64,000 bases of DNA from Cannabis sativa (GCF_029168945.1 NC_083607.1:35387257-35451256), one strand, 5' to 3'; shown: positions 44,603-58,065, counted from the stretch's first letter. Program-made: numbers and translations. The notes: a model not told the origin generated them from the letters alone.

Positions 44603-46816
44603 TGTAAAGCCCGCTTAGTTAATTTGGAAATTAGCAGTTGTTTATGATTAATTATGAAATTATTTATAGCTATTTAAATAATTTATTATACTGTTATTTA
44701 TGTTATTCAGTAGCTTGCATATTTTGTAATTCTGGTGCCCGGTATTTTGGAACTCGGCGTTTGGCTCAGTAGAAATCACAACTTAGTATGTTAGCAGTTT
44801 GGGGACGGGTTTTAGACATTGGGAATGTCGGGAATGGCCAGGAATTTAGAATGTCCCAAAAATACCCCTTTAGTATGAATTATGTGGTTTCATGGTGGAG
44901 GGGAAAAATGGTCTTTTTGCCCCATTAGTGTTTTGTCTTATGTGAGTTATTAAATGGAATTAATGTTTAATTTAATGGCTTATTATGGCTGAAAAGAATT
45001 AGTATTTGTGACTTGTTTCATTTTATTCTTTTTCTCAAAAAACACTAAGTTAGAAAGATAGAAATTTTTAAAGAAAAGCTCTCTTTTCCTCTCCATTTTC
45101 GGCTGGGTATTGGGGATTCAAAGGCTGGGTTTTTCAAGCTTGATTCATCACATTTTTAGGAACTCTTGATTGTGGTATGTATTTCTTACTTGTCCTTCTT
45201 TGTCTTCTTGGAATTTTTGATAAAAAATGAGTAAATGCATGTAAATTTGGATGTTGTTGCTGCTGTATTCTGTGGTTATTTTCTGAGGTTAAAAAGCATG
45301 ATTTTTAGATGTTAATTAAGCTACTTGTGGTGTATGATTCCTAGGTTGAGCATGCTAGAATTTTCTTATGCAAAAGTTTGGTTTTCAAAGTAAAAATTGA
45401 GAAATTGGTGGCTGTAGTTGTTGCATGAACTAGGTTTTGTTTTCTGCAGTGTTTCTATGCTTGATTATGTGATTCTAAGCTAGCTTTGAGGCTTGTGAGT
45501 GAGCTTTAGCCAAGTTTGAGTTCTAACTCAAAGCTTGGAGCTCACATGGTGATTTTTGTTTCTGTGATTTCTGGGTTAGTTTGTTGCCTTAGATTTGTTC
45601 TTTGGGGTATTTAGAGCAGGTCTGGAAGGTTTGGAACCAATTGGGTTTGATTTGGTTGAGTTAGGAATTTTTGAAAAATTCCTGCGAGGAACCGGAATTC
45701 TGGTTGTGCAACCGGAATTCCGGATGAGGGTCCAAGAATTCCCGTAACCGAATTCGGTTGGGCAACCGGTCTACCGGTTGGGGAATTTTCAGAAACCCTA
45801 GTTTTCCTCGTTTTTATGTTTTAAGGGGTATTGCCATGCTTTTTATCGATAGGGAAACTTTTAGTTCCTAGTTTAAGTCCCCGGGAAGTGATTTAGCGTG
45901 TCACTTATAGCGTTGTGATTTTTATGGTTTAGGAGCCAGTAATCCGCCGCTCAGCTCGGCTTCGGTTCCGATCGAGTTGACCGGCACACCTGAATTCGGA
46001 ATCCAGGTAAGATTAGTATAACAGTATGCATATGTATATTACATGTTTAGCGTGCATGTAGGAAGCCTGTTAGATTACATTAGTTATGTATATAGGCTTC
46101 GAACCATCCAACCCTGTCACGTCGGTACAGGCTGGAGTATGACCGACGGCGGAGTATGACCGGTTCGACCGATCAGGCTGACATTTGGTTGGTGGTTCCG
46201 TGCTATTGACCTATCCCGTCGGTACAGGCTGGAGTATGACCAGCAGCCGGAGTATGACCGGTTCGACCGATCAGGAGGATACTTGTCAATAGTACCGTCC
46301 CTATGAACGTTCAAAACTCAGTACCATGTTGGACATGGCAGTAGTGGCTCAGTACCATGTTGGACATGGCAGTAGCGGGACTCAGTATCGTGTTGGACAC
46401 GGCAGTTAGAATTATGCATGAGTATTATTATGCTTTTCTTACTGAGTCTGTCGACTCACAGTTTACGTTTATGTGTAGGTAAAGGCAAGGCTATAGCTGA
46501 TGGACCGTGAGCGAGCTTATGAGATTGTACATGTCGAGGCGGTTAGGCCTGGAGCGTACAATCCTCGGGACAGCAAGGCTGATTTTGTAACTGGTCGTTA
46601 GACGACCTTTATTTTATGTAACAGTTAAACAGTTAAACTTTTTGTAAATATTTTTATAATCGGGATCCCGAGTCTTTTGTAATACTGTTTTATAAGTTTA
46701 ATTAAAAAGCAAAATTTTAATTAATCACGTTTTTCCATAAACCTCGTTGATTAGAAACGAGCTGCACAGTACGTTTAAAAATCACGTAATACGCCTATGG
46801 TAGTTAGGGTGTTACA
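44603..46816 (+). mobile_element. solo LTR G (Gypsy, D-type) in Gypsy E integrase
   Basis: A 2214-bp LTR from TGTAAAGCCCGC to GGGTGTTACA with cagat on both sides (44598-44602, 46817-46821) and nothing internal. It shares the GGAATTCCGG palindromes (about 45690-45780) with Gypsy D and has two copies of the 62-bp repeat (46120, 46217). The classic outcome of recombination between the two LTRs of a full element. Confidence 0.95.
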
Positions 46817-47613
46817 CAGATGTTCAGTCCGAAAGGACAATTCAGATATTGGAGGACATGTTGCGAGCCTGTGTTATGGATTTTGAAGGCTCTTGGAATA
46901 AATATCTACCGTTGATAGAATTTTCTTACAACAACAGTTATCAGAGTACGATAGGGATGGCCCCCTATGAACTGTTATACGGTAGGAAATGTAGATCTCC
47001 CATCCACTGGGATGAGACAGGGGAGAGAAAGTACTTAGGTCCAGAGTCAGTGCAACGGACCAATGAGGCAATAGAGAAGATAAAAGCTAGAATGCTTGCC
47101 TCACAGAGTAGACAGAAAAGTTATGCAGATCCGAAACGCAGAGATATTGAGTTCCAAGTAGGGGACCATGTGTTTTTACGGGTATCTCCGATGAAGGGGA
47201 TCAAACGTTTCGGGAAAAGAGGCAAGTTATGCCCTAGATTTACAGGACCTTTCGAGATTCTCGAGAAGATAGGTCAAGTGGCATACCGGTTAGCGTTGCC
47301 TCCAACTTTATCAGCAGTTCATAACGTATTCCATGTCTCGATGTTGAGAAAATACGTTTCAGATCCCTCTCATATACTCAGTTATGAGAGCCTAGGACTG
47401 CAGCCAGATATGACTTATGAAGAACAGCCAGTACAGATCCTGGATAGAAAGGATAAAGTCCTTCGGAACAAGACCATAGCATTGGTCAAAGTTCTCTTGA
47501 GAAACAGCAAGGTGGAGGAAGCCACCTGGGAGCTAGAATCAGATATGAGAGCTCAATATCCAGAGTTATTCAGGTTAGATTTCGGGGATGAAATCCTTTT
47601 AAGGGGGGAATAG
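46817..47613 (+). pseudogene. Gypsy E integrase C-terminal part and chromodomain-like tail
   Basis: Resumes after solo LTR G (the first five bases are its duplication cagat). It contains the integrase core end with the catalytic Glu in SERTIQILEDMLRA, although one codon differs before it. The C-terminal region (YRLALPPTLSAVHNVFHVSM) and a chromodomain-like segment (VKVLLRNSKVEEATWELESD) follow. This tail is what places D and E among chromoviruses of Tekay/Del type. TAG at 47611 ends pol. Confidence 0.92.
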
Positions 47614-47614
47614 T
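47601..47614 (+). promoter_or_regulatory. Gypsy E polypurine tract
   Basis: AAGGGGGGAATAGT overlaps the pol stop and directly precedes the 3' LTR. Confidence 0.8.
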
Positions 47615-49814
47615 TGAAAAGACCGCTTAGTTTAATTTGGAAATTAGCAGTTAATCACGTTTATTTATGAAAATTATTTATAGCTATTTAAATAATTATT
47701 ATACTGTTATTATTGAATTCAGAGATGCATTTTTTATGTCATTTAGTAGTTTCATAATTTTGCATTTCCGGTGCCCGGTATTTCGGAACTCGGTGTTTGG
47801 CTCAGTAAAATCACAACCTAATATCTTAGTAGTTTAGGACGGTTTATTAGACATTGGGAATGGCCGGGAATTTAGAATTTCCCAAAATACCCCTTTAGTG
47901 TTAGTTATGTTATTTTAGTGAGAAGGGGCAAAATGACCGTTATTTTGTCCTTTAGTGGACTTTATATGGTGAAATTATATGAGTATGTGGCATTTCTTTT
48001 GGCTGAAGTAAAGAGTTAAATAGCATTTATATTTTCTCATTATTCAAAAAATTTCAAAGTTAGAAAATTAGAAATTTTCAAAGCTCTTTCTATTCTCTCT
48101 CTTTTCGGCCAAGCTTGGGAGCTGCTAGGGCTGGATTTCTTTGATTGATTCTTGTTATTTTCAGCAAGTTCTTAGTAATCTTGTAGAGGTAATCCTTGTC
48201 CTAGCTTCCTTTCTTTTAGTTTCTTTATTTTTGGATGAAAAAGAAATGGTTTGCATGCTTATTTTTGAGTTGTTCTTGCTGCTGTATTTTGATGTTGATT
48301 ACAGAGGTTTATTTTTGATATAAAATGTTGATTCAAGCATGTTAGGGCTGGTGATTACTTGGTTTTATTAAGTTATGAAATTTTGGCTCAAAACTATGGT
48401 TTTCAAAGAAAATTGTTGAAATCTGTCGCTGCTATTTTGTGATGTTTGTTGTAGTTTTCAGAGGTGATTTTATGCATGTCTAAGTAGATTTGAGTTGGTT
48501 TGGTTGCTTGTTTGTTAGATTTAACCAAGTTTGAGTTTTGAACTCAAAGCTTGGAGCTTTAATGGTGGATTTTGATTTTGTGCATGAAGCTTTGTTTTAC
48601 CACTTGGAAAATGTTTATTAGGGTCTAATTAGCAGGTCTGGAAAGTTTGGTTGAGTTTGGAAACGTTTTGGTTGGAGAATTAAATTTTGATGTTTTTCTG
48701 GGTAAAACCGGCTAACACTGCGTGTAAAACCGGTTACCCGGATTTTACAGTAGGGTGAGAAACCGGTTTTTCTCAACTGGTCGTTTCGTGCTAGTTTCAG
48801 GTTTTCAAGCAGTTTGTTCCCTGCTAGTTTGGGGTATTTTTGTATTAAGTTTCAGTAGGTTAAGTTTGGTTTTAAAACCTTTGTCCCCGTTGTGATTTAG
48901 CGTGTCACTTATCGGTGTTGTGATTTTTACGGTTTAGGAGCCTGTAATCTGCCGCGCAGTTCGTTCCAGTCAGGTTGACCGGCACACCTAAATTCGGAAT
49001 TGAGGTAAGATTAGTATAACAGTATGCATATGTAGATTACATGTTTAGCGTGCATGTAGGAAGCCTGTTAGATTACATTAGATATCTATGTTGGCTTCGA
49101 ACCATCCAACTGTGTCACGTCGGTACAGGCTGGAGTATGACCAGCAGCCGGAGTATGACCGGTTCGACCGATTAGGCTGATACTTAGGTTGGTGGTTCCG
49201 TACTATTTGACGTATCACGTCGGTACAGGCTGGAGTATGACCAGCAGCCGGAGTATGACTGGTTTGACCGATTAGGCTGATACTGTAACACGTCGGTACA
49301 GGCTGGAGTATGACCAGCAGCCGGAGTATGACCTGTTCGACCGATTAGGCTGTTACTTGTCAATAGTACCGTCCCTATGAACGTTCAGAACTCAGTACCG
49401 TGTTGGACACGGCAGTTAGGGGGACTGAGTATCGTGTTGGACATGGCAGTTAGGGTTATGATCAGGGGTATGGGCGTCTGATCATGACCAGGGTTTTATG
49501 TATGAATATTATTATGCTTTTCTTACTGAGTCTGTTGACTCACAGTGCTATGTTTATGTGTAGGTAAGGGCAAGGCTAGAGCTGATGGACCGTGAGCGAG
49601 CCGGTGAAGATTGTACATGTCGGGGCGGTTAGGCCTGGAGCGTACGATCATCGGGACAGCGAGGCTATTTTGTAACTAGTCGCTAGGCGACAAGTATTTT
49701 GTATAATCAGTAAACTTTTGTAAATGGTTTTGTAATCGGGATCCCGAGTCTTTTGTATAAATATTTTACAAGTTTAATTAATACGCAAAAATTTTAATTA
49801 ATCACGTTTTCCAT
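47615..49814 (+). repeat. Gypsy E 3' LTR, right end deleted
   Basis: 2200 bp that follow the 5' LTR closely. It starts TGAAAAGACCGC (one change from TGTAAAG) and stops after CACGTTTTCCAT at 49814. The final ~90 bp seen in the 5' LTR are absent and Copia B interior begins. Confidence 0.9.
49118..49352 (+). repeat. 62-bp repeats in the Gypsy E 3' LTR
   Basis: Three copies at 49118, 49218 and 49291, with the same spacing as the 5' LTR. Confidence 0.93.
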
Positions 49815-52462
49815 GGGATTGTTTCCCAAAATTTATTTTTCCAATTTTAAATATTTCTAAATTGAAATGTTTCCAATTTTAAATATTTTCAATTTGGAAT
49901 TTTTTCCAATTTTTAAATATTTCTATTTTGGATAGTTTCCAATTTTAAATATTTCCTATTATGGTCAGATTTAAAAATTTGTTAACTTCTTTAATATTTA
50001 TTTATTATTTAATTATAAGATTAGATATTTTGATATTTAAGATATTTTAAATTAAAAGATAACTTTGTCTTTTTATTTAAAATATTATATTAAAATTATC
50101 TTATATGACAAATTAAATAATTGATAAATTTGAAATTAACATAGATATTTTTATAGATATACTTACCATAATGTTTTTCAAATTCAAAAATTTGTTATTT
50201 TGTTAAATATTTAATTATTTATAAATTATAAGTTTAAAAATGATATTTTTTCTATATATATTATTTTTTTCCTTATTAGAAATTTATAAATCATATCTTA
50301 AATATTTAAATAACATAGATATTTTTGTACAGATTTGAATATTGCTTAATTTGAGATATTTTGATATATAATTATGGTAATTATTATTCATTTATTATTT
50401 TTTTCCTAAAATAATAATTATTTAACCAAATCTATTTTAAAATTGGTTTATTTTATTAAATTATATGATCTGAAAGTGATATTGAAGATTCTTTCCTTTC
50501 AAATCATTGATCTTATTAGATATTTAATTTAATTTGATTCAAATAAACCTAGATATTTTTAAATTAGTTTCCTTTATTTGGTTAGTTTAAGAATAATAAT
50601 TTAATTATATTAATATCTTGATTCACATCTGTTACATGGACAATGTTTGTTTATTTATATTGTTTATTCAAAATTTTTTAACAAACCTATTATTTATCTG
50701 ATCTAAATTGCTATGATTAACTTGTTGACAGATCATGATCCAATGATCTGATTTTAATCATAGTCCAATTGACGATAGATCTTATAAATAATTTGTAACA
50801 GGTAAATTTTGTACTTCTTTTATCTGTGTAAACCTAGTAACATGATAGGGTCCATCCAAATCATTTGACCTGTGTGAGCGTATATGTTTACTTTTGGGCT
50901 TAGATGCATATAGGAAGCCCATTTAAGTTTTTACTAAGTAAATGGACTAGGTTGCTAAAATAAATTTTGACATAAGGAAATTTATTTAGGTCCAATTAGA
51001 TTTGGGCTTATTCAATGAATAAAAATTGTTTATTTGAAGGTTAAATTACTCTCTTTTGGGCCTTGTGTGAGAGTTGGGGGCCATAGAAGTGGGTACGACA
51101 TACTGAACACAGCTCCCCCTCACATGAACTACCCCAATTGTGAAGGCCCATTTGCCTTATTTAAATAATTGTATTAGGTTAATTATATTAGTCTAACCTA
51201 ATTAAAATGAAATTAGCAACATAATTAACTTTTAAAATATATGAAATGTATTTTTCATTGTAATATTTTAAAGTTAATTTTAGAAAAACACTTAGTCAAT
51301 GATATATTCTAGATAGTGATTTCTAGTACTAATTATTATTTCTAATATTAAATAGGAAAATATCATTGATTGTGAAATTAATTGTCTCATAATTAATTTT
51401 GGTACAATCTAAGTTTAGAATATTTTCCTAGTATTAAACTAGAATTAATAATTAAGTTTCCTCTTTACTTAATTATTTATTTCTTGAATTTAATACATTT
51501 AATTAAATTGAAAATTTCAATATCTAAGTTGATTTTCACCATGATACTTAAATATTGTTATTTTCATGTTATTTAATTAAAGTTGAAAATTATTTTAAGT
51601 TTGGAATCTTATTTCAAAATAACTTAAGTTTGAATAATTTTCAAAATATATTTTATTTTATTTTATTAATCATTTTCCAAAATTGAAATTGCATTTCTTT
51701 AATGTAGAAATTTCGAATTTTATTTGAAAAATAGATTAAAGTTGAAAATTATTTATTTTGGAACAACTTAAATCAATAATTTTTTCATTTAATGATTAAT
51801 TAAAATAAATGAACTAAAATATATTATAATTAGAAATTGAATTAATTAGTCTATGAAAGTCTAGATAGATATTACCTGTTTTTCTTGAAGTATTTTTCTA
51901 GTGTATTTAATTAAATAGAAAATTAATATTTAAGTTGATTTTTTTAATCATGATACTTAAATATTTGAAATTTTTCTTAGATATTTAATTAAATAGGAAA
52001 ATTATATTTTTTGTTGAAAATTAATTTTTATTAATTTTGGGCCAACATAAAATTAGGGTAATTTTCCAGGATTTATTTTTATTTTATTTTAAAGCATTTT
52101 TCGAAATGCAATATATATTTATAGAAAATTCAATTTGAGTTGTAAATTAATTTAAATTAATTTTGAAACAACTTAAATTGAATAATTTTCTAAATATTTT
52201 TGGAAATTATTACTAAGATGGAAATAATTCACGTTATTTTCATATCCATCTAAGTATAATTTATAAATATTACATTAAAATTTATATTTAGAATATTTTA
52301 TTCTAAATTAGAAATTTTAATTAAATAAATACATATTTAAAATAAATGGATTAAAATAAATATTAGAAGAAAATACAACCTTCATTAAATAATGAGCTTT
52401 ATTATTATAAGGATATTCGATCTCCATTGTTGGTTTTACATAGCTATTGTTTTAGTGAGTAA

Positions 52463-52479
52463 TCCTCCCTAATGGAGGA
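52463..52479 (+). other. leader hairpin 1, Copia B
   Basis: TCCTCC-CTAAT-GGAGGA, identical to the Copia A copy, followed by CATTAG. Confidence 0.6.
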
Positions 52480-52526
52480 ACGTTCATTAGCAAGTTAGCA
52501 CCGTTTAATCTCGAAAGATAAGTAAT

Positions 52527-52589
52527 CTTGTAAGTTTTTTATATAGTTTATGCTCACCCTAATGGTGGCGACTGTATAAGACTTGCAAG
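52527..52589 (+). other. leader hairpin 2, Copia B, with compensatory changes
   Basis: The outer helix is CTTGTAAGT/ACTTGCAAG, the middle helix ATATAGT/ACTGTAT, and the inner helix CACC/GGTG with loop CTAAT. Relative to Copia A, three base pairs have changed on both strands so that pairing is kept, and a fourth became a G-U pair. Confidence 0.65.
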
Positions 52590-52970
52590 AATATGAAACA
52601 ATGGTGGAAGCTCATAAGATAGAATAGCCTTGACTCTCGCCTAAACGGGACAACGCGGATTCACATCTTGATCGAATAAAAGGTTGCTAGAATGTTGATC
52701 ATTTTAGATGAGCTGACAACTCTATTCAATGAATGGTAGCTTTGACTCTAGCCTAAACGGGACACTGATATTAGTTTGTTGAAAACCTTGGAAATTATTT
52801 AGGATTGTATGTTTTAGTATTTTCACTTGTCATTCCTACTTGCTATGTGCTTCATAATTTCTGAATTGTGTATGAATTTGTATTGAACCATGTTATTTTC
52901 TGTTATTAAATTGTAGTTTAATTTCGAATCTTCATTGTTGGTCTAACTTGGCTTGTTTTTCTAATGAGAT

Positions 52971-52987
52971 AAATCCCTAATGGATTT
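52971..52987 (+). other. leader hairpin 3, Copia B
   Basis: AAATCC-CTAAT-GGATTT, with CATTAG downstream at 52992-52997. Copia C has AAATCC-CTAGT-GGATTT (35770-35786, inverted). I do not find it in Copia A, where gag begins. Confidence 0.5.
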
Positions 52988-55420
52988 TCACCATTAGACT
53001 AACATAATAGTGTTAGAAAGATAAATATTGTATATGCAACATCTAGTTGTTCATCAATTGATGACACCTTAGACTAGTATTTTACAATATGAAACAAGAA
53101 GATTGTATAAATAAGATTACTTTGACTCTCGCTAATCGGAGCATCGTTGGATTCTTATTTAAAACGAAATTATCCTAATTCCTCTTAGCTTATTCATTTT
53201 GAATCAGCTTAAAGACATATCATTGGATGAATGGTCTATAAATCATATAAAGTCTTATTTTCTCTTAAGAAATTAGATGACGCATATGATTATATTCCTG
53301 GAATTCTATCCCTAAATGATATAAATCCTCAATCTTAGATATCTCCTACTTGTATAGGCAAATCATAGAGTTAGATTAGTAGTGGTGGTCCAAGAAAGAG
53401 TTACTAATTATATAGTTACACTTTCACAAGTGTTTCATAACCATTTTCTATCAATGGATTCAAACTGTATGAGTTTAGTATTATGTGACCAGAATCCACT
53501 TGCACTATTCTAAGAACTCTTTGATGTAACTAAATTGAAGTCATCAAAAGATACAACCACATATTTTATAAATCTATGGCATTTGTATCTTGTTCATAGT
53601 TGTTTTGACAAGATCATTCTCTGCAAAGAGTTAATATGCCTATATCCACTGAAAGTAATTTCATCTCATTCGCAGATGGATGTACATTCAGGGGTGGATA
53701 TGAGTTTTCGTTGTATTCTTAAAACGATCACTCTAGATTTTACCTTATGCAAAAGAAATTTGAAATGTTTGAAAAATTTCATGAATTTCTAGCAATGAAA
53801 GTGGTTAAAGATCTTACGAACTGATAGGGGTGGAGAAAAAGGTAGTAGATATGCAGTTCAAAGATCATTAATTTGATTTTTGAATTATATCCAAACTTAC
53901 CTCCCAAGAAATTCGAGTTGCATATTGATGATTAGTTACTAGTCGTTGCCTAAAATCCTTCTATGGAAATAAAATTTCAAAATGATACAATGGTTGTATA
54001 CTTTATGTAAATCATTACTAGATTCATGGATGACCTAATCGAAATCTTAAGAAAAGCTAGAACTGCTAACCTTGGTTTGCGTGTTTGTTAGCTATTCTAA
54101 GTGATTAGGGGTGGAGCATCCCGTAGTCATTAGATAAGAAAGTGTTTGTTTAAACAAATACTACTTTTCTAAGAAAATGACTAAGTTTGAAAATAAAGTA
54201 GCAAATAAAGGAGATAATTTTTTCTTGATTCCAAAAGTGTTCTATCATCTTATTTTACAAGATGATCCCACTACCTCTGTTGTCTTAACACAACTGAAGA
54301 GGTCCATACCATTTAGTTTTCTTTGACATAGTTCACGGTACCTTGTTGTAGTGGGACAGTTTCTAGGAACTCACCTTCTTATAACTTGGAAGACACTAGT
54401 GATTAAAATCCATTGTGAGTTTAAACAAGTAATGGATTGTCAAGATAAGAAACTAAGAAGAAAGCCAAGAGAACTATGGTTTGATCCATTCACATGGAGT
54501 AACCTAAAGTTTTCTGTTACAAGGACATTAAAGGAAATTTTTGTTCATAAGTCTATTCAATGGACTTAACAAAACTTCCTGTTCCTAGTATTGTAGGTTT
54601 GAGTTTATCTAAACCTATGGCTTGTGGTATACCTGGAAATTACTTACTCTAATGCAAGCATGAGATGCTGATGCATTTTCTTTCCAATGGAAATCTATAG
54701 AAGCTTCACAACTTCTTAGATATAGATTTTATTTATCTAAGGAAAAGTCTCAACTATTCCAGAGAAGATAAAGCCATGAAAGAATTTCCTAAATTGACAG
54801 TGAGAGGTCTCAGATATGCTTTTGTATGCCTTAGACCAGACACCTGGTGAGAGGAACATTGGAAGACAATCAAGTAAATTTTTAAGATTAAGAAGAGGAA
54901 CTATATGTTAGTCAATAAGGGTGGTTTTTGAAACTCTTAGACTACACCACTTCAGATTCGTGACTTGCCTGTGTGCTAGAAAGTCTGCTGATGAGATGGT
55001 GATTACTTTGGGGGTGGAGTAGTGATTTTGGAGAAGTGTAAAAACCTATCTGAAATCTCTTGGTCTACCAGAAAGAGACTGAATGTTAAAAGTTGCAGGA
55101 AAGATACTTATTCAGTCTAAGGAAAGTTCTATACATTTGTGGCATTGTTCCAACTTGCCTTAACTACTAGGGTTACTTCCTGAATAACCAAGAAGTAGTT
55201 GCCCAAAAGTATAGAATCCAGTATCCAAAGAGAGTAGACAAATAGAGAGGAATTTCACATTATCAAGGATTTTGTGATTAAGGGAAAGTAATAGTGGAGA
55301 AAAGGTTGTTGTTAATTAAACCTGTCAGATCCTATTACGAGAAGTTTACTACTATTACACTTGATTGGTATATCAAGGTGTTAATGATTATTTGAAATGC
55401 ACTTTTTGTTTTATATTAGT

Positions 55421-55433
55421 GCAAGTGGGAGTT
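55421..55433 (+). promoter_or_regulatory. Copia B polypurine tract
   Basis: GCAAGTGGGAGTT directly precedes the 3' LTR. Confidence 0.7.
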
Positions 55434-57349
55434 TGTTGGGTTTTATGCCCTAAATAAAACTCATTTCATATAATCAGATTTACTTATTAATAAAGATCAG
55501 AAATAACATTTTATGTTGCATGGTTCACATGATTTATTTCATGATTATATGTATATAATGTATGAATTCTTTTTTAAGTCCAGAACATATGAGTTGGTTA
55601 AAGATTATAGTGTTGTCAGCACAGTGGAATATAATCTTTATTATATGTTCAAAAGTTTATTCCCTGATTTGTCAGAACACTGGATTTAGACTGAGATGGT
55701 ATAATCAGCGATAGGTATTCTTACACCTAGGAAAAGTGTTATGTCCTTTCCAGGACATTGGCAAAGTTTACCAGTATCGGATGTATGGAGTATACATCGG
55801 AAGGGACCGATATTGAACTTTGATTAGATATATTAAAATTTACCGTAATATCTATTCAATTCAATATCACTTGTTGATCCTAGATCAAATGATCTCAATC
55901 CTGATATGGTTAGGCTCAATCTCAAGAGTGTTATTCGTGTTCTTTGAAGCCTACTTTTGGGTCAGGGTGATACGTACATTTTGGGAACACGGTAGTGCAA
56001 CTGAGTGGGAGCTCTAACATAAATATGGAATCTATAGCTTCTATCTGGCAAATAGAAGTAAAGGATGATTTCCTTCGAGCTTAACCAAACGAAGATAAAT
56101 GGTGGAGATCTCATTTCACTTAGGTGAAATATCATTTATACAGGGTTAAGTGTTTTAAGGATAAAATACATTGAAGGTGTAGCTGTAACAGTAGTGCCTT
56201 TTCAATGTAGATCATCTATATAGAGGATCATTGATCACATTAGGGTTATAACAATGGATAACTAATGACATGTCTATATCATGGAACATATAGAGCGTTC
56301 TATATGACTGAGAGTGCAATTCCAAGTTCTAAGTGTGGATTCAATGAGGAATTAATAAGTTAGGGAATTTACTTGGTAAATTCGGTTCGACTTATTGGAA
56401 GCTCGGTTATATAGACCCATGGTCCCCATACTAGCTGAGACCATACTGCTTGTAAGACTCAGTTAATTGATTTTAATTAATCAATTATAATTCTAAAAGT
56501 TAGACTATGTCTACTTTATGAATTCTCACAGTTTAAGGATGAAATCGTAAAAAAAAGGGTTTCTAGGTTTAATTATTAATTAAGAGACTTTGTATGTCTA
56601 ATTAATAATTATTTTAAATGACAATATTATTTAATAATCTATTTTAGTTATTAAATAATTAGTTTTGGCATTTAAATGATTAGAATTGGAAAAATGGCAT
56701 TTTTGGAGAAATAGAAATAAAATTGAGGAAACTGCAAAATCCAAGTGAGGCCCATTTCACCCTATGGCTGACCACATGGTTTGAGTTTCCCAATTATTAT
56801 TTTCAATTTTTAATTGCCATGTAATTGCTAATCAAAGCCTAGCAATAATAGGAAAGTGGTGGATCACACTAAATAAGGCAGTTAATCAATTACACAGTAA
56901 AAGAGGAAACTGTTTATTTGAAAAGTTGTACTCTCCCTTTTCCCTATATAAAGCAACCCTTGTTCTCTTTTCTTGCATGTCTTTGTATGCTTCATCATAA
57001 GCCACGAAATTAAGAGAGAAAAAGAGAGAAAAATTTCGAAATCCTTGTGAGATGAGTAGTGCCCACACACATCAAGTTGTATCTCAATCATAGTATGTAA
57101 GACTATGGAATTTCTGCATCAAAGAAGGAGAAAGGAAGATCCAGGTTCAGATCTTGGTGATGCTCTGCTACAGAAAGGAATCAAGGGCTAGAGATCTGAA
57201 CGGAAGGAGTCATATTATTCCGCTGCACCCACTGTAAGGTTTTTCTAACTTTATATGTGTTTATTTTCATTGTTTTAGAATTCATATTAGGTTGTTAATC
57301 CAACATAATTGTTAGTAAATCTAGATCCTGGTAAAATTAATTTCCAACA
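55434..57349 (+). repeat. Copia B 3' LTR
   Basis: 1916 bp from TGTTGGG to CCAACA. A TATA box TATATAAAG is at 56945-56953. It matches the 5' copy closely where both exist. Confidence 0.93.
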
Positions 57350-58036
57350 GACATGGCAAAAATTCCCTATGCCTCTGCACTTGGAAGTCTAATGTATGCA
57401 ATGTTATGCGCTAGACCTGACATATGTTATGCTGTTGGAATCGTGAGCAGGTATCAGTCTAATCCAGGACTTGAACATTGGAATGCAGTTAAGTATATTC
57501 TAAAATATTTGAAGAGTACAAGGAATCTTGTGTTAGTCTATAAGGGTGGTGCTTTAAATCCTATAGGCTACACTGATTCAAATTTCCAGGCAAGTCTTGA
57601 AGACAGGAAATCTACATCTGGGATGGTGTTTACTCTTGGGGGTGGAGCAGTGGTTTGGAGAAGTGCTAAACAAACCGCGATATCGGACTCAACTATGGAA
57701 GGTGAATACATAGCTGCAGGCGAAGCTGCTAAAGAACTTGTCTGGCTAAGAAAGTTCTTCACCAGCATAGGTGTTGTTCCTGCAATGGAAAAGCCTCTAG
57801 TCTTACTTTATGATAACAATGGAGCAATAGCAAATAGTAAAGAACCTCGAAGCCACAAGAGAAGCAAACACATTGAAAGGAAGTATCACATTATCAGAGA
57901 ATACGTGGCAAGAGGGGATGTACTAGTTGAGAAAGTTGACACAGAGGACAACCTAGCTGATCCATTTACCAAAGTCCTGGCCGTGACAGCCTTTGAAAAG
58001 CACCGTGAGAATTTAGGATTAATTGATATGTACTAA
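57350..58036 (+). pseudogene. Copia A pol, 3' part: end of RT and RNase H
   Basis: This resumes pol after Copia B; the first five bases (gacat) are the target duplication. It reads KIPYASALGSLMYAMLCARP at the RT end, then RNase H with the expected acidic residues in GYTDSNF, STMEGEYIA and LYDNN, and the C-terminal HIERKYHIIREYV helix, ending with TAA at 58034. This 228-codon stretch is itself uninterrupted. PPT and 3' LTR follow directly. Confidence 0.92.
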
Positions 58037-58052
58037 TTAGTTTTATATTAGT

Positions 58053-58065
58053 ACAAGTGGGAGTT
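58053..58065 (+). promoter_or_regulatory. Copia A polypurine tract
   Basis: ACAAGTGGGAGTT lies directly before the 3' LTR. Copia B and C have near-identical tracts at the same place. Confidence 0.75.

Larger units (their letters stand above)
21478..49814 (+). mobile_element. Gypsy E (Tekay/Del-like chromovirus), split by Gypsy D and solo LTR G
   Basis: The 5' LTR (21478-23766) starts TGTAAAGACCGC and ends GGGTGTTACA. It is followed by an initiator-Met tRNA PBS and gag at 24050. Gag is cut at 24767 by Gypsy D and resumes at 41421. Integrase is cut at 44602 by solo LTR G and resumes at 46817. Pol ends at 47613, PPT and 3' LTR follow. The 3' LTR stops about 90 bp short, at 49814, where it meets Copia B interior, so the right target duplication is gone. 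Several inactivating changes are listed with the coding parts. Confidence 0.92.
49815..55433 (+). other. Copia B interior: leader and unreadable pol relics
   Basis: 49815-52900 is A/T-rich leader with the same hairpins and repeated words as Copia A. From about 52900 to 55430 are degenerate stretches alignable by eye to the integrase and RT region of Copia A. One example is 53700-53870, with the LMQKKFE-like and CTGATAGGGGTGGAG sequences; another is 54340-54480. Stops and frame changes occur throughout and large parts are absent. Open frames such as 54351-54569 are chance openings in this relic. Confidence 0.7.
19682..57349 (+). mobile_element. Copia B: non-autonomous relative of Copia A, split by Gypsy E
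   Basis: Its ends are TGTTGGGTTTTATGCC and TTTCCAACA, with the duplication gacat at 19677-19681 and 57350-57354. The 5' LTR (19682-21477) is cut by Gypsy E after about 1.8 kb. The last 132 bp of that LTR, the PBS and the first part of the leader are missing, lost in the deletion that also removed the end of Gypsy E. The interior that remains (49815-55433) resembles the interior of Copia C and has no readable gag or pol. Confidence 0.9.
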
